64,000 nt of DNA from positions 310,001-374,000 of the forward strand of contig NZ_PVZF01000001.1 of assembly GCF_003002055.1 (NCBI RefSeq), read 5' to 3'. Position numbers and translations under genes: made by a program. Source of the DNA: Kineococcus rhizosphaerae. GTDB taxonomy: Bacteria; Actinomycetota; Actinomycetes; Actinomycetales; Kineococcaceae. Shown one piece after another: positions 16,102-25,037 of the stretch. The first letter of the stretch is position 1. The number at the start of each line of letters is the position of its first letter. The notes beneath the pieces are model-generated. The model did not search any database and was not told where the DNA came from. It was given only the letters and a program-made list of their open reading frames with translations.

Positions 16102-17186
16102 GCGACGGTCCCTCCGATCTGCTCGACGGGTTCGACCTTGCCGGTCTCGGCGGACTTCGCGGCGGCTTCCATGAGGGCGATGCTGCCGAGGTTGGAGCGG
16201 CCCGTCACGTCGGGGGCCGCGCCGCCGCGGATCGCGCGGGCGAACTGCCGCAGGCCCGCCGAGCGTCCCCACAGGTCCAGGGCGGGCAGCTCGACGGGGG
16301 TGGCGACCTCGCCCTTCAGGCCCAGGCGCACCTCGTCGTCGGCGGGGCCGTCGCCGCGGCCGGTCAGGGTGAGGTAGCCGTCCTGACCGTCGAAGGTCCA
16401 CTCCCCGTCCCAGAAGGTCTGCGGGGCGCGCGAGACCCAGCTGCCGCGGTAGCTGGCGACCAGGCCGCCCTCGAGCTCGACGACGAGGACGGCGGAGGCC
16501 TCCTCGGTGTACTTGCTCCACGGGGGGTCGGTGACCTTGGCGTAGACGCTGACCGCTTCGCGGCCGGTCGTCATGCGCAGCAGGTCGAAGTGGTGGATGG
16601 CCATGTCGTAGATGAGCGGGTGCGGGAACTGGTAGTGCCGGTACGTCTCGACGGGGGCGTCGTGGTCCCAGCGGCGGAAGTCGACGTGGACGACGGACAG
16701 GTCCCCGACGGCCCCTGCGGCGATGAGCTCGCGGGCCTTCTGCGCGCCGGGGTAGAAGCGGTAGTTCTGGCTGACCTGCAGGACCAGGCCGAGTTCCTCG
16801 GCCCGCTCGACGGCGGTGCGGGCCTCGGCGACGGTGCCGGCGAAGGGTTTCTCGACGAGGACGTGCAGCCCGGCGTCGAACGCCTCCATCGCCACGGGGA
16901 CGTGGAACGTCATGGGGGCGGTGACGATGACGCCTTCGGCCTCGACGGCGCGGGCGGCCTCGGTGAGGGAGGTGAAGCACACCTCGTCGGGCAGGTCGAG
17001 CGCCTCCTGGGCGGCGCGCAGCGTCGGTTCGTGGGCGTCGACGATGGCGACGCGGTCGACCTCGGTGACCGGGGGGATGGCGTTGCGTTCCCAGTCACCG
17101 CCCCACCCCCCGAGTCCTACGTGGATGAGCCTGGTCCGCGGGACGGTGCTCGGGGTCTGGGGGCTGTCGGCGGTGACCACGATCAC
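16098..17186 (-). CDS. Gfo/Idh/MocA family oxidoreductase
   Basis: This 362-residue NAD(P)-dependent dehydrogenase has an N-terminal Rossmann domain with [10 protein letters not shown] (about residues 24-33), the family signature VEKPFAG near residue 110, and a C-terminal beta-sheet domain with [13 protein letters not shown], whose histidines suit the active site. The GTG at 17186 is chosen as the first in-frame start after upstream stops; a second GTG two codons later is equally possible. Together with the overlapping ThuA gene it probably handles a sugar or inositol derivative. The substrate cannot be read from sequence. Confidence 0.88.
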   Translation of the reverse strand: MIVVTADSPQTPSTVPRTRLIHVGLGGWGGDWERNAIPPVTEVDRVAIVDAHEPTLRAAQEALDLPDEVCFTSLTEAARAVEAEGVIVTAPMTFHVPVAMEAFDAGLHVLVEKPFAGTVAEARTAVERAEELGLVLQVSQNYRFYPGAQKARELIAAGAVGDLSVVHVDFRRWDHDAPVETYRHYQFPHPLIYDMAIHHFDLLRMTTGREAVSVYAKVTDPPWSKYTEEASAVLVVELEGGLVASYRGSWVSRAPQTFWDGEWTFDGQDGYLTLTGRGDGPADDEVRLGLKGEVATPVELPALDLWGRSAGLRQFARAIRGGAAPDVTGRSNLGSIALMEAAAKSAETGKVEPVEQIGGTVA

Positions 17187-17261
17187 GACGCTACACGCTG
17201 GCCGTGAGGCGGGGGAGGGGCTGCGCAGCGTTTCCGGGCGCGTTTCTGGGATCGTTCCCGG

Positions 17262-17294
17262 ACCCGGGCCGGGCGTGGTGTGCCGGGGCCGGGT
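17262..17294 (-). terminator. Possible hairpin after the sulfurtransferase gene
   Basis: An eight-base-pair stem with one bulged G (ACCCGGGCC against GGCCGGGT) touches the minus-strand stop at 17294. It is weaker than the other hairpins listed here. Confidence 0.3.
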
Positions 17295-18133
17295 CAGCCC
17301 GGCTGCCCGCCCGTGGCGACGGGCCGGGACGGGTCGGCCACCCACTCCGACCACGACCCCGGGTAGAGGACGCCGGTGAGCCCGGCGACCTCCAGGGCCA
17401 GCAGCGTGTGCGCGGCGGTGACCCCGCTGCCGCAGTAGACGCCGACGCCGGGCGCGCCGTCGCGCACGCCGAGGGCGGCGAACCGTTCGCGCAGGGCGTC
17501 GGGGGGCAGGAACGTCCCGGCCGTGTCCACGTTCTGCGTCGTGGGGGCGTTGACGGCCCCGGGCACGTGACCGGCGACCGGGTCGACGGGTTCGACCTCG
17601 CCGCGGTAGCGCTCCGGGGCGCGGGCGTCCAGGACCAGCCCGGTGCGGGCCAGGTCGGCCACGGCCGCGGCGTCCAGGACCGGCAGCGACCCGGCGTGCA
17701 CGACGACGTCGCCGGGCTCGGGCAGCGGCACGTCGGTGCTGAGGTCCCCGCCCGCGGCGACCCAGGCCGCCAGCCCACCGTCGAGGACCCGCACGTCGGC
17801 GATCCCGGCCCAGCGCAGGACCCACCAGCCGCGCGCGGCGCTGGTCGAGGTCGCGGCGTCGTACACGACCACCCGGGAGCCGGCGGACACCCCAGCGTCG
17901 CGCAGGACCTCCTGCAGGGCGGCGGGATCGGGCAGCGGGTGGCGGCCCTCGCCGGGGCGGCGGGGCCGGGACAGCTGGGTGTCCAGGTCGACGTACACGG
18001 CCCCCGGCAGGTGCCCGGCGGCGTACTCCTGCGCGCCGTCGGGCCCGCCGAGGGCCCAGCGCACGTCGAGCAGGACCGGCGGGGTGGGGCCGGTCAGGTC
18101 GCGGTGCAGTTCCGCCGCCGAGGTGAGGACCAC
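17294..18133 (-). CDS. Two-domain rhodanese sulfurtransferase (SseA-like)
   Basis: This 279-residue enzyme has two rhodanese domains. The N-terminal one (residues 1-130) is inactive: its catalytic position reads VVVYDAATSTSA, with no cysteine. The C-terminal one keeps the active-site loop VYCGSGVTA with the catalytic Cys near residue 232. The substrate is thiosulfate or 3-mercaptopyruvate; the loop CGSGVTA is closer to the thiosulfate-using and actinobacterial SseA-like forms. It is divergent from the M20 gene. A CACAGT hexamer lies six bases before its GTG on the minus strand, a weak match to the leaderless pattern. Confidence 0.88.
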   Translation of the reverse strand: MVLTSAAELHRDLTGPTPPVLLDVRWALGGPDGAQEYAAGHLPGAVYVDLDTQLSRPRRPGEGRHPLPDPAALQEVLRDAGVSAGSRVVVYDAATSTSAARGWWVLRWAGIADVRVLDGGLAAWVAAGGDLSTDVPLPEPGDVVVHAGSLPVLDAAAVADLARTGLVLDARAPERYRGEVEPVDPVAGHVPGAVNAPTTQNVDTAGTFLPPDALRERFAALGVRDGAPGVGVYCGSGVTAAHTLLALEVAGLTGVLYPGSWSEWVADPSRPVATGGQPG

Positions 18134-18159
18134 GGCGCCACTGTGCCACGCCCGTTCCG

Positions 18160-18165
18160 TAGCGT
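18160..18165 (+). promoter_or_regulatory. -10 element for the leaderless M20 gene
   Basis: TAGCGT lies six bases before the GTG at 18172. Confidence 0.55.
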
Positions 18166-18171
18166 GCGGGC

Positions 18172-19527
18172 GTGCTCCCCACCGACCTGGCCGCCGCCGC
18201 CGACGCGTACGTCCTCGACGGTGCCTTCGCCGCCGAGCTCGCGAGCGCCGTGGCTCACCGGACCGTCAGCAGCGACCCGGGGTGCGGTGCGCCCCTGGAC
18301 GCCTACCACCGGCGGGTGGTCGCACCGGTGCTGGAGGGGCTGGGGTTCGCGGTCCGGACGGTGCCGAACTCGGTGGGCGGGTGGCCGTTCCTGCTCGCCT
18401 CGCGCGTGGAGGACCCGGCCCGTCCGACGGTCCTGCTGTACGGGCACGCCGACGTGGTGGACGTGTCGATCCCGTGGCGCGCCGGCCTGGACCCGTGGAC
18501 CCTGACCCGTGAGGGGGACCGCTGGTACGGGCGGGGGTCGGCGGACAACAAGGGTCAGCACCTGCTGAACCTGGCGGCGTTGCGGTTGCTGCTGGAGCAC
18601 CGGGGCATGTTGGGGTTCAACGTGACGTTCCTGCTCGACGGTGGGGAGGAGGTCGGGTCGCCGGGGCTGGCCGAGCTGGCCGCGGTGCACGGGCGGGACC
18701 TGCGGGCGGACGTCCTGGTGGCCTCGGACGGGCCGCGGGTGGCCGCGGACCGGCCGACGCTGTTCCTGGGGACGCGGGCGGCGGCGCAGATCCGCCTCGA
18801 CGTGGACCTGCGGGCGGACGCGCGGCACAGCGGCAACTGGGGCGGGGTGCTGCGCAACCCGGCCACGACGCTGGCCGGGGCGATCGGCACGCTGGTGGAC
18901 GGTCACGGCCGGGTGCTGGTCCCGGCGCTGCTGCCGCCGGGCGTCGACGACGAGGTGCGCGCGGCCCTGGCCCGGGTGCCCGTCGAGGGTGAGCAGGGCT
19001 GGGGCGAACCGGGGTTGAGCGCTGCGGAGCGGTTGCACGCGGGGAACACCCTGGAGGTCCTGGCCCTGGAGGCCGGGGACGTGGAGCGTCCGGTGGGGGC
19101 GATCCCGGGCCGGGCCCGGGCGGTGCTGCAGCTGCGGCACGTGGCCGGTACGGACGTGAGCCGGCTGGCGGAGGTGGTCACCGGGCACCTGCGCAGGCAC
19201 GGGTTCGGGATGGTGCGAGTGACCGCCGGGGGCGGGGCCGCCGGCCGTACCCCGTTGAGCGACCCCTGGGTCGTTTGGGCGCGCGAGGTGCTGGAGCCGG
19301 CCACCGGTGGCCGGCTCCTCGTGCTGCCGAGCCTGGGGGGGACCTTGCCGAACCGGGTGTTCACCGAGGACCTGGGTCTGGCGACGTTGTGGGTGCCGCA
19401 CTCCTACCCGGGCTGCGGTCAGCACGCCGCCGACGAGCACTTGCCCGTGGAGGTGGCCCGCGACGGTCTGCGGACGGTGCTGGCGTTGTTCGAGGCGCTG
19501 GGGCGGCGGGGGACGTCGCCGCGCTGA
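18172..19527 (+). CDS. M20 family metallopeptidase
   Basis: The 451-residue dizinc peptidase shows the complete M20 set. LLYGHADVVDV gives the first His and nearby Asp, RGSADNKGQ the bridging Asp, and LDGGEEVGSPG the catalytic Glu pair. VASDGPRV supplies another ligand, and a late HSYPGCGQHAADE the final His. A dimerisation domain separates the two halves (about residues 190-330). Family members act as dipeptidases, carboxypeptidases or deacylases; the exact substrate is unknown. The protein is cytoplasmic and probably translated from a leaderless message. Confidence 0.88.
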   Translation: MLPTDLAAAADAYVLDGAFAAELASAVAHRTVSSDPGCGAPLDAYHRRVVAPVLEGLGFAVRTVPNSVGGWPFLLASRVEDPARPTVLLYGHADVVDVSIPWRAGLDPWTLTREGDRWYGRGSADNKGQHLLNLAALRLLLEHRGMLGFNVTFLLDGGEEVGSPGLAELAAVHGRDLRADVLVASDGPRVAADRPTLFLGTRAAAQIRLDVDLRADARHSGNWGGVLRNPATTLAGAIGTLVDGHGRVLVPALLPPGVDDEVRAALARVPVEGEQGWGEPGLSAAERLHAGNTLEVLALEAGDVERPVGAIPGRARAVLQLRHVAGTDVSRLAEVVTGHLRRHGFGMVRVTAGGGAAGRTPLSDPWVVWAREVLEPATGGRLLVLPSLGGTLPNRVFTEDLGLATLWVPHSYPGCGQHAADEHLPVEVARDGLRTVLALFEALGRRGTSPR

Positions 19528-19537
19528 GGGTGACGGG

Positions 19538-19543
19538 TAGCGT
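19538..19543 (+). promoter_or_regulatory. -10 element for the BASS transporter gene
   Basis: TAGCGT lies seven bases before the GTG at 19551. It argues for that start rather than the in-frame GTG at 19530. Confidence 0.45.
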
Positions 19544-19550
19544 CCCGCGG

Positions 19551-20537
19551 GTGCCCCGCTGGTCCGACGTCCCCGTCCTGCGCCGCGTCGAGCCGTTCGT
19601 CGTGGCCATCCTCACCGCGGTCGCGGTCGCGGCGCTCCTGCCGGCGGGTGGCGGGGTCGCGACGGGGTTGTCGTGGGGTACGACGGTCGGGGTCGGGGTG
19701 CTGTTCTTCGTGTACGGGGCGCGGATGGCGCCGGCGGAGGCGGTGGCGGGGTTGCGGAACTGGCGGCTGCAGGGGGCGGTCGCGGCCACGACGTACGTCG
19801 TGTTCCCCCTGCTGGGGCTGCTGTTGAGCCTGCTGGTGGGGCGCTTCCTGGACGACGGCCTGGTGGCGGGGGTGCTGTTCCTGGCGGCGTTGCCGTCCAC
19901 GGTGCAGTCGTGCGTGGTGTTCACGGCGATGGCGCACGGCAACGTCCCGGGGGCGGTCGTCAGCGCGACCGTCTCCAACCTGGCCGGCATCGGCGTCACG
20001 CCGTTGCTGGCGGCCCTGCTGCTGGGGTCGGCCGGTGCGGGTCCGGACGGCGGTGCGGTGGGCCGGATCCTGCTGCAGCTGCTGGTGCCGTTCCTGGTCG
20101 GGCTGCTGGCCGGGCGCTGGATCGGGCCGTGGGTCCGGGCCCACCGCGGGCCGCTGACGTTGCTGGACCGCGCCGTCATCGTCGGGGTCGTCTACGCGGC
20201 GTTCAGCCGTGGTGTGCGGCAGGGGGTCTGGCGGGAGGTCGGGGTGGGGGAGGTGGCGGTGGTGCTGGGGTGTGCGGCGGTGTTCCTGGCCGCGGTCCTG
20301 GCTCTGGCCTGGTGGGTCCCGCGGTTGTGGGGGGCCGGGCGCGCGGACCGGGTGACGATCGCGTTCTGCGGTTCCAACAAGTCGCTGGCGACGGGGCTGC
20401 CGATGGCGACGGTGTTGTTCGACCCGCACGTGGTGGGGCTGGTGGCGCTACCGGTCATCCTCTACCACCCGCTCCAGATCACGGTCTGCTCGGTCCTCGC
20501 GACCCGTCTGGGCCGCGCGCCGCTGCTCCAGGGGTGA
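19551..20537 (+). CDS. Bile acid:sodium symporter (BASS) family transporter
   Basis: This 328-residue membrane protein has nine to ten hydrophobic segments and the BASS family motifs: FFVYGARMAPAEAV early, FLAALPSTVQSCVVFTAMAHGN in the middle with the sodium-binding region, and AFCGSNKSLATGLPMA late. The substrate is probably an organic anion; bile acid itself is unlikely in a soil actinobacterium. GTG at 19551 is preferred over 19530 because of the TAGCGT hexamer. Its last 90 bases run antisense through the 3' end of the YihY gene, an unusually long tail-to-tail overlap. Confidence 0.87.
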   Translation: MPRWSDVPVLRRVEPFVVAILTAVAVAALLPAGGGVATGLSWGTTVGVGVLFFVYGARMAPAEAVAGLRNWRLQGAVAATTYVVFPLLGLLLSLLVGRFLDDGLVAGVLFLAALPSTVQSCVVFTAMAHGNVPGAVVSATVSNLAGIGVTPLLAALLLGSAGAGPDGGAVGRILLQLLVPFLVGLLAGRWIGPWVRAHRGPLTLLDRAVIVGVVYAAFSRGVRQGVWREVGVGEVAVVLGCAAVFLAAVLALAWWVPRLWGAGRADRVTIAFCGSNKSLATGLPMATVLFDPHVVGLVALPVILYHPLQITVCSVLATRLGRAPLLQG

Positions 20538-21503
20538 GTCGTCGAACTCGACGTGGACCCGTTCGAACCCCTTGTGCCGCTGGGCCTGGGCGATGCGGGT
20601 GTAGGCGCGTTCGTCGCCCTCGGTGAGTTCCACGGCGTCGGTGAAGGGGGTGAGCAGGGCCCGGGGGTAGAGCCGGCGGCTGCGCACGACGTCGGCTTCG
20701 AGGCACAGCACGACGCAGCAGCTGGTGACGAAGAGGAAGGCGATGAGCCCCAGGACGGCGGTGAAGACCTGGTTGGAGACGCTGGAGCGTTCGGACACGA
20801 GCCCGACGAGGGTGCCGCCGAAGCGCTGCAGGAGCTGCCACAGGACGGCCATCGCCAGGGCCCCCGGCAGGATGGTCCGGAACGGGGGCCGGTGGGCCGC
20901 GGCGAGCCAGAAGGCCATGGTGAAGCCGACCCCGGCGAGCAGGGTGTAGCCGATGGTGCTGGCCCAGTCCTGCACGGCGCTGCTCCCGCGGATCACGTCG
21001 CCCAGGACGATGTTCAGGACGGTGGTCCCGACGACGAAGAGCCCTGCGGTCACCATGAGGAGCAGGCTGCGCAGCCGCGCCTTGAAGGGGTTGGGGCGTT
21101 CGTTGCGCGGGATGCCCCAGGCGATGTTGGCGGCGTTCTGGACCGCGAGGCCCACGCCGAGGGACCCGTACAGCGCGCCGGCGATGCCGATGGCCAGCCC
21201 GAACCCGCCGCCGCCCAGCGCACCGGGGGTGCCGATCTCGGACTTGATGACGGGGATCTGTCCGGCCGCCGAGTTCAGGATCGCGTCCTGCGCCCCGGGG
21301 TTCCCGGACAGGACGTACCCGAGGATCGTCGAGAGCAGCAGCAGCAGCGGGACGAGGCTGAGCAGGCCGTAGTAGGTGATGATGGCGGCGAGGTAGGCGC
21401 CCTGGTCCTCGAAGAACTTGTAGACGACGGCCAGCGGGTAGCTGAGCACCGGGTGGCGGCGCTGGAAGCCGTCGAGCCGCGCGACCCCCGACATCGACGT
21501 CAT
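20448..21503 (-). CDS. YihY/virulence factor BrkB family membrane protein
   Basis: The 351-residue protein has six hydrophobic segments of the YihY (formerly RNase BN) type. YKFFEDQGAYLAAIITYYGLLSLVPLLL lies near the N-terminus and LQRFGGTLVGLV in the second half. The C-terminal 60 residues are charged and cytoplasmic. Function is unresolved. The ATG at 21503 is chosen because GGGAGAG lies just upstream, and because a TACCCT -10 element at 21553-21558 predicts transcription starting below any earlier start. A second ATG at 21494 is possible. The charged tail is encoded where the gene overlaps the BASS gene. Confidence 0.86.
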   Translation of the reverse strand: MTSMSGVARLDGFQRRHPVLSYPLAVVYKFFEDQGAYLAAIITYYGLLSLVPLLLLLSTILGYVLSGNPGAQDAILNSAAGQIPVIKSEIGTPGALGGGGFGLAIGIAGALYGSLGVGLAVQNAANIAWGIPRNERPNPFKARLRSLLLMVTAGLFVVGTTVLNIVLGDVIRGSSAVQDWASTIGYTLLAGVGFTMAFWLAAAHRPPFRTILPGALAMAVLWQLLQRFGGTLVGLVSERSSVSNQVFTAVLGLIAFLFVTSCCVVLCLEADVVRSRRLYPRALLTPFTDAVELTEGDERAYTRIAQAQRHKGFERVHVEFDDSPLEQRRAAQTGREDRADRDLERVVEDDR

Positions 21504-21552
21504 CTCTCCCGCAGGTCCGTGCGACGGGGCCCGCCCCCGCCGGGTCGGCACG

Positions 21553-21558
21553 AGGGTA
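21553..21558 (-). promoter_or_regulatory. -10 element of the YihY gene
   Basis: The minus-strand hexamer TACCCT gives a 5' leader of roughly 45 bases before the ATG at 21503. This gene is therefore not leaderless. Confidence 0.4.
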
Positions 21559-21569
21559 GGGGCGGCGCG

Positions 21570-22664
21570 TCAGCCGCGCACGCCGGCCAGCAGGTCGAGG
21601 ACGCGGGGCCAGACGGTGGAGGTGGGGTCGATGACCGAGAAGTGGTTCCCGTCCTCCTCGAGGGTGCGGACGTCGTCGCCGGCGGCGCGGGCGGCGTCGG
21701 CGAAGCGGCGGGAGGCGTCCAGGAGGTCGGGGTCGTCGCCGCGGCAGCAGACGACGGCCAGCGGGGAGCCGACGGGGACGCGGGTCAGGGGCGAGGAGGC
21801 GGCGTACTCGGCGGCCAGGTCCTCCGGCGGTCCGCCCAGGGCGGCGGCGACGGCGTGCTCGGACAGTCCGCGGGCGTGGATGGTGTGCAGGTCCAGGCAG
21901 CCGGCGAGGGAGACGGTCAGGGCGGGGCGGAACGCGGCGAGGGCCAGGTCGGCGGCGAGCCGCACGACGAGCTGGCCGCCGGCGGAGTGCCCGAGGGTGA
22001 CGACCCGGTCGAGGTCCAGGGACGCGTCGACGGCCTCGAGGACGCCGAACCCGGCGGCGACGTCGGCGGTGGTGGCCTCCCAGCCGTGCCGGTCGGGTCG
22101 GCGGTACTCCAGGTTCCAGGTCGCGAAGCCGCGGGCGGTGAGGTCGACGGCCATCGCGTGCATGAGGTCGTTCTCCCACCGCGAGCGCCAGTAGCCGCCG
22201 TGGACGAGGACGGCGACGGGGAAGGGGCCGTGGGTGCTGTGGTGGGTGCCGGCGGCGGGCAGGCGCAGGTGGGCGTACTGGTCGGGGTCGGGTCCGTAGG
22301 GGATGCGCCGGGGCGGGCTGGTGCGCTGGAAGTACCAGTCGTCGACGCCGAAGCGCAGCCCGTCGGTGCCGCGCCAGCGGACGTGGCGGCGCACCCGGGG
22401 GGAGGGGTCGAGGTCGAGGGCGTCGAGGTCGACGCGGACGACGTCCACGCTCAGGTCGGGCAGGAGGTCGGCCACGGGGGTGTCGTCGGCGGCCAGGAGC
22501 AGGAACTCCTCAGTGGCCGCGGCGGCCGTGGCCCGCAGCCGGTCCAGGGAGGGGGTGCGGACGAGGGTGCCGTCGAGGTCGTGGGCGCGCAGGGCGGCGG
22601 TGAAGGTCTCGTCGACGGTGCGCGAGGGGGCGACGCCGGGGGCGGCGAGGGCAGTGAGCTTCAC
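21570..22664 (-). CDS. Kynurenine formamidase-like alpha/beta hydrolase with an extra N-terminal domain
   Basis: The C-terminal 220 residues form an alpha/beta hydrolase with an oxyanion motif HGGYW (about residues 153-157), the nucleophile elbow GHSAGGQ (about 221-227) and a late DGNHF histidine. The HGGxW motif is typical of animal/yeast-type N-formylkynurenine formamidases, and the gene overlaps tryptophan dioxygenase (GTGA), so this step is the best call. The first 130 residues are unusual: they contain [17 protein letters not shown] and [19 protein letters not shown] and match no domain I recognise. It is the last gene of the kynurenine operon. N-formyl-L-kynurenine is the expected substrate, inferred from context and motif. 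Confidence 0.75.
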   Translation of the reverse strand: MKLTALAAPGVAPSRTVDETFTAALRAHDLDGTLVRTPSLDRLRATAAAATEEFLLLAADDTPVADLLPDLSVDVVRVDLDALDLDPSPRVRRHVRWRGTDGLRFGVDDWYFQRTSPPRRIPYGPDPDQYAHLRLPAAGTHHSTHGPFPVAVLVHGGYWRSRWENDLMHAMAVDLTARGFATWNLEYRRPDRHGWEATTADVAAGFGVLEAVDASLDLDRVVTLGHSAGGQLVVRLAADLALAAFRPALTVSLAGCLDLHTIHARGLSEHAVAAALGGPPEDLAAEYAASSPLTRVPVGSPLAVVCCRGDDPDLLDASRRFADAARAAGDDVRTLEEDGNHFSVIDPTSTVWPRVLDLLAGVRG

Positions 22665-23560
22665 GACCCGATCTCCGTGCGTACGGCGTACAGCTCGGGG
22701 AAGAACGTCAGGTTCAGGGCCCGGGCGAGGAAGTCGACGCCGGAGGAGCCGCCGGTGCCGCGTTTGAAGCCGATGGTGCGTTCGACGGTCTTGAGGTGCC
22801 GGAAGCGCCACAGCTGGAAGTTCTCCTCCAGGTCCACCAGTTCCTCGCAGGCCTCGTACTCGGTCCAGAACTCGCTGGCGTTCTCGTAGATGCGCGTCAG
22901 GACGGGCACCAGGGCGGGGGTGTGGACGTGGGCGCGGGTGACGTCGCGGTCGAGGACCTCGGCGGGCACGGCGTGCCCGCGCCGGGCCAGGAAGCGCAGG
23001 AACTCGTCGTACAGGCTCGGCGCGTCGAGCAGTTGGCGCAGCTCGTCGTGCCGGGGGCGGTCGTGGGCGAAGACGTCGAGCATCGCCGCGTTCTTGTTGC
23101 CCAGCACGAACTCCACGGCCCGGTACTGGTGGGACTGGAAGCCGGAGGAGTTGGCGAGGAACCCGCGGAACTGGGCGTACTCGGTGGGGGTCAGGGTCGC
23201 CAGGACCGACCACTGCTCGGTGAGGGTGCGCTGGATGTGCTTGACGCGGGCGATGTTCTTCAGGGCGGTCTTCAGGTCGTCGGCGGCGATGGCGGCCACC
23301 GCCGAGCGCAGTTCGTGCAGGACGAGCTTGAGCCACAGCTCGGAGGTCTGGTGCTGGACGATGAACAGCATCTCGTCGTGGTGGGTGGGCACCGACAGGG
23401 GGTGCTGGGCGGACAGCAGTTCGTCGAGGTGCAGGTAGGCGCCGTAGGACATGTCCCGGGTGAAGTCGGTCACCACGCCGGCCTCGACGGCGCGGGTGTT
23501 GCCCTCGTCGGGGGTCTGGTCAGGGGTCTGGTCGGGGGTGGGGCCCGTCGCGCCGCTCAC
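22661..23560 (-). CDS. kynA: Tryptophan 2,3-dioxygenase
   Basis: This haem enzyme opens the indole ring of tryptophan to give N-formylkynurenine. The 299-residue protein shows the family blocks [34 protein letters not shown] (with the distal His), [17 protein letters not shown] and [15 protein letters not shown] near the end. Its GTG at 23560 overlaps the kynureninase stop (GTGA). The N-terminal 40 residues precede the conserved core and include three TPDQ/TPDE units encoded by a short tandem repeat. The C-terminus overlaps the formamidase start in the same way. Confidence 0.93.
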   Translation of the reverse strand: MSGATGPTPDQTPDQTPDEGNTRAVEAGVVTDFTRDMSYGAYLHLDELLSAQHPLSVPTHHDEMLFIVQHQTSELWLKLVLHELRSAVAAIAADDLKTALKNIARVKHIQRTLTEQWSVLATLTPTEYAQFRGFLANSSGFQSHQYRAVEFVLGNKNAAMLDVFAHDRPRHDELRQLLDAPSLYDEFLRFLARRGHAVPAEVLDRDVTRAHVHTPALVPVLTRIYENASEFWTEYEACEELVDLEENFQLWRFRHLKTVERTIGFKRGTGGSSGVDFLARALNLTFFPELYAVRTEIGS

Positions 23561-24816
23561 GAGTTCTCCACGATCCGGTGCAGGGCGAGCAGGCCGTCGA
23601 GGACCTCGCCGAAGCTGGTGGACAGGGGGGCCAGGCCGATCCGGATGCCGTCGGGGGTGCGGAAGTCGGGGACGACGCCCTCGGTCCACAACCTCGCGGT
23701 GGTCTGCCGGAAGTCCCTGCCGCTGTCCCCGGCGCGCAGGGTGACGTGACCGCCGCGGGCGGCCGGCTCGCGGGGGGTGGCGACGGTGACGCCGTGCGGG
23801 ACGAGCAGCTCGTCGGCCACTTCGAGGGCGAAGGACGTCAGGGCCGTCGACTTGGCGCGCACGGCGTCGATGCCGACCCGTTCGAGCTGGTCGACGCCGG
23901 CGCGCACGGGGACCATCGCCACGATCGGCGGGGTGCCGGAGATGAGCTGCCGCACGCCGGGGTCGGGTCGGTAGCCCTGTCCCATGGCGAAGGGGTCGGC
24001 GTGGCCCATCCAGCCCTGGACCGGCTGGCGCAGCAGGCCGTGGTGGCGGCGGGCCAGGTAGGCGAACGCGGGCGCGCCGGGCCCGCCGTTGAGGTACTTG
24101 TAGGTGCAGCCCACCGCGAGGTCGGCGCCCCAGGCGTCCAGGGCCAGCGGCACGGACCCGGCCGAGTGCGACAGGTCCCACAGCACGAGCGCGCCGGCGT
24201 CGTGGACGGCGGCGGTGATGGCCGGGCCGTCGGCCAGGTGCCCGGAGCGGTAGGCGACGTGGCTGAACGTGGCCAGCGCCGTGCGGGGTCCGACGGCGGC
24301 GGCGACCTGGGCGGCGCTGATCCCGGCGGCCGGGTCGGTCTCGATCCAGCGCAGCGTGGCGCCGCGTTCGGCGGCGACGCCTTCGAGGACGAAGCGGTCG
24401 GTGGGGAAGTTGTCGGTGTCGGCGACGATCTCGTCGCGCCCCTCGGCCAGGGCGTGGTCGAGGGCGGCGCGCACCAGTTTGTAGAAGAGCACGGTGGTGG
24501 AGTCGGCCACGACGGTCTGCCCGGGCCCGGCGCCGAGCACGACGCGCCCGATGCGGTCGCCGAGGTCGGTGGGCCAGTCCATCCACCCGCCCTCACCGAC
24601 CTGCGCGTCGTGGGTCCACCCCTGGATGAGCCGCCCGCCCCACTCGGCGCGCACGAAGGCGTCCAGGGCGGCCGGGGTGGCCTTGAGGGGACGGCCCAGG
24701 GAGTTGCCGTCCAGGTAGGAGGTGACGGCGGGGGCGGCCTCGAGGAGGAACTCGTCGCGGTGGGCGGCCAGGGGGTCGGCTGCGTCCAGCTCCGCGGCGC
24801 GGTCGGTCAGGCTCAC
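23557..24816 (-). CDS. kynU: Kynureninase
   Basis: This PLP enzyme cleaves kynurenine to anthranilate and alanine. Landmarks over 419 residues are [15 protein letters not shown] near residue 32, the [14 protein letters not shown] segment with the PLP-binding Asp, and [17 protein letters not shown] with the Schiff-base Lys near residue 236. GTG at 24816 has GAGGAGA four to five bases upstream. It is the first gene of a three-gene operon (kynU, kynA, formamidase), all linked by GTGA overlaps. The operon lacks kynurenine monooxygenase, so the route probably ends at anthranilate rather than NAD. Confidence 0.93.
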   Translation of the reverse strand: MSLTDRAAELDAADPLAAHRDEFLLEAAPAVTSYLDGNSLGRPLKATPAALDAFVRAEWGGRLIQGWTHDAQVGEGGWMDWPTDLGDRIGRVVLGAGPGQTVVADSTTVLFYKLVRAALDHALAEGRDEIVADTDNFPTDRFVLEGVAAERGATLRWIETDPAAGISAAQVAAAVGPRTALATFSHVAYRSGHLADGPAITAAVHDAGALVLWDLSHSAGSVPLALDAWGADLAVGCTYKYLNGGPGAPAFAYLARRHHGLLRQPVQGWMGHADPFAMGQGYRPDPGVRQLISGTPPIVAMVPVRAGVDQLERVGIDAVRAKSTALTSFALEVADELLVPHGVTVATPREPAARGGHVTLRAGDSGRDFRQTTARLWTEGVVPDFRTPDGIRIGLAPLSTSFGEVLDGLLALHRIVENS

Positions 24817-25001
24817 GGTCTCTCCTCGGGTGCTCCGGGGGCGCGGGTGCGCCCCTGGGGGTCGAGTCTGTCGGACGGGCTGCGCGGTGGTCGTGGCGGT
24901 GGTGTTTCGGGGACGTTGCCGGCAGGTCACGTCCGGGCGCGGACGGGGCCGGTGGGTGGCGCGCCGACGCGGATCCGCCTCGCGGAGCGCGGTGCGCGGG
25001 T

Positions 25002-25007
25002 TAGTGT
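25002..25007 (+). promoter_or_regulatory. -10 element of the mpa/arc gene
   Basis: TAGTGT lies inside GGGTTAGTGTCG. The same twelve-base context, with at most one extra G, precedes pup at 33570. A leader of roughly 25 bases with a ribosome-binding site follows. Confidence 0.5.
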
Positions 25008-25037
25008 CGAATGCACCACCCAGAGGGGAGATGCGCC

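Noticed and set aside
22661-22800. Possible frameshift between tryptophan dioxygenase and the hydrolase
   Set aside because: The two frames meet in a clean GTGA overlap, the same arrangement as between kynureninase and the dioxygenase, so both genes are intact.
25011-25037. Earlier ATG for mpa at 25011
   Set aside because: It lies only three bases past the -10 hexamer, and a good ribosome-binding site serves the ATG at 25038.
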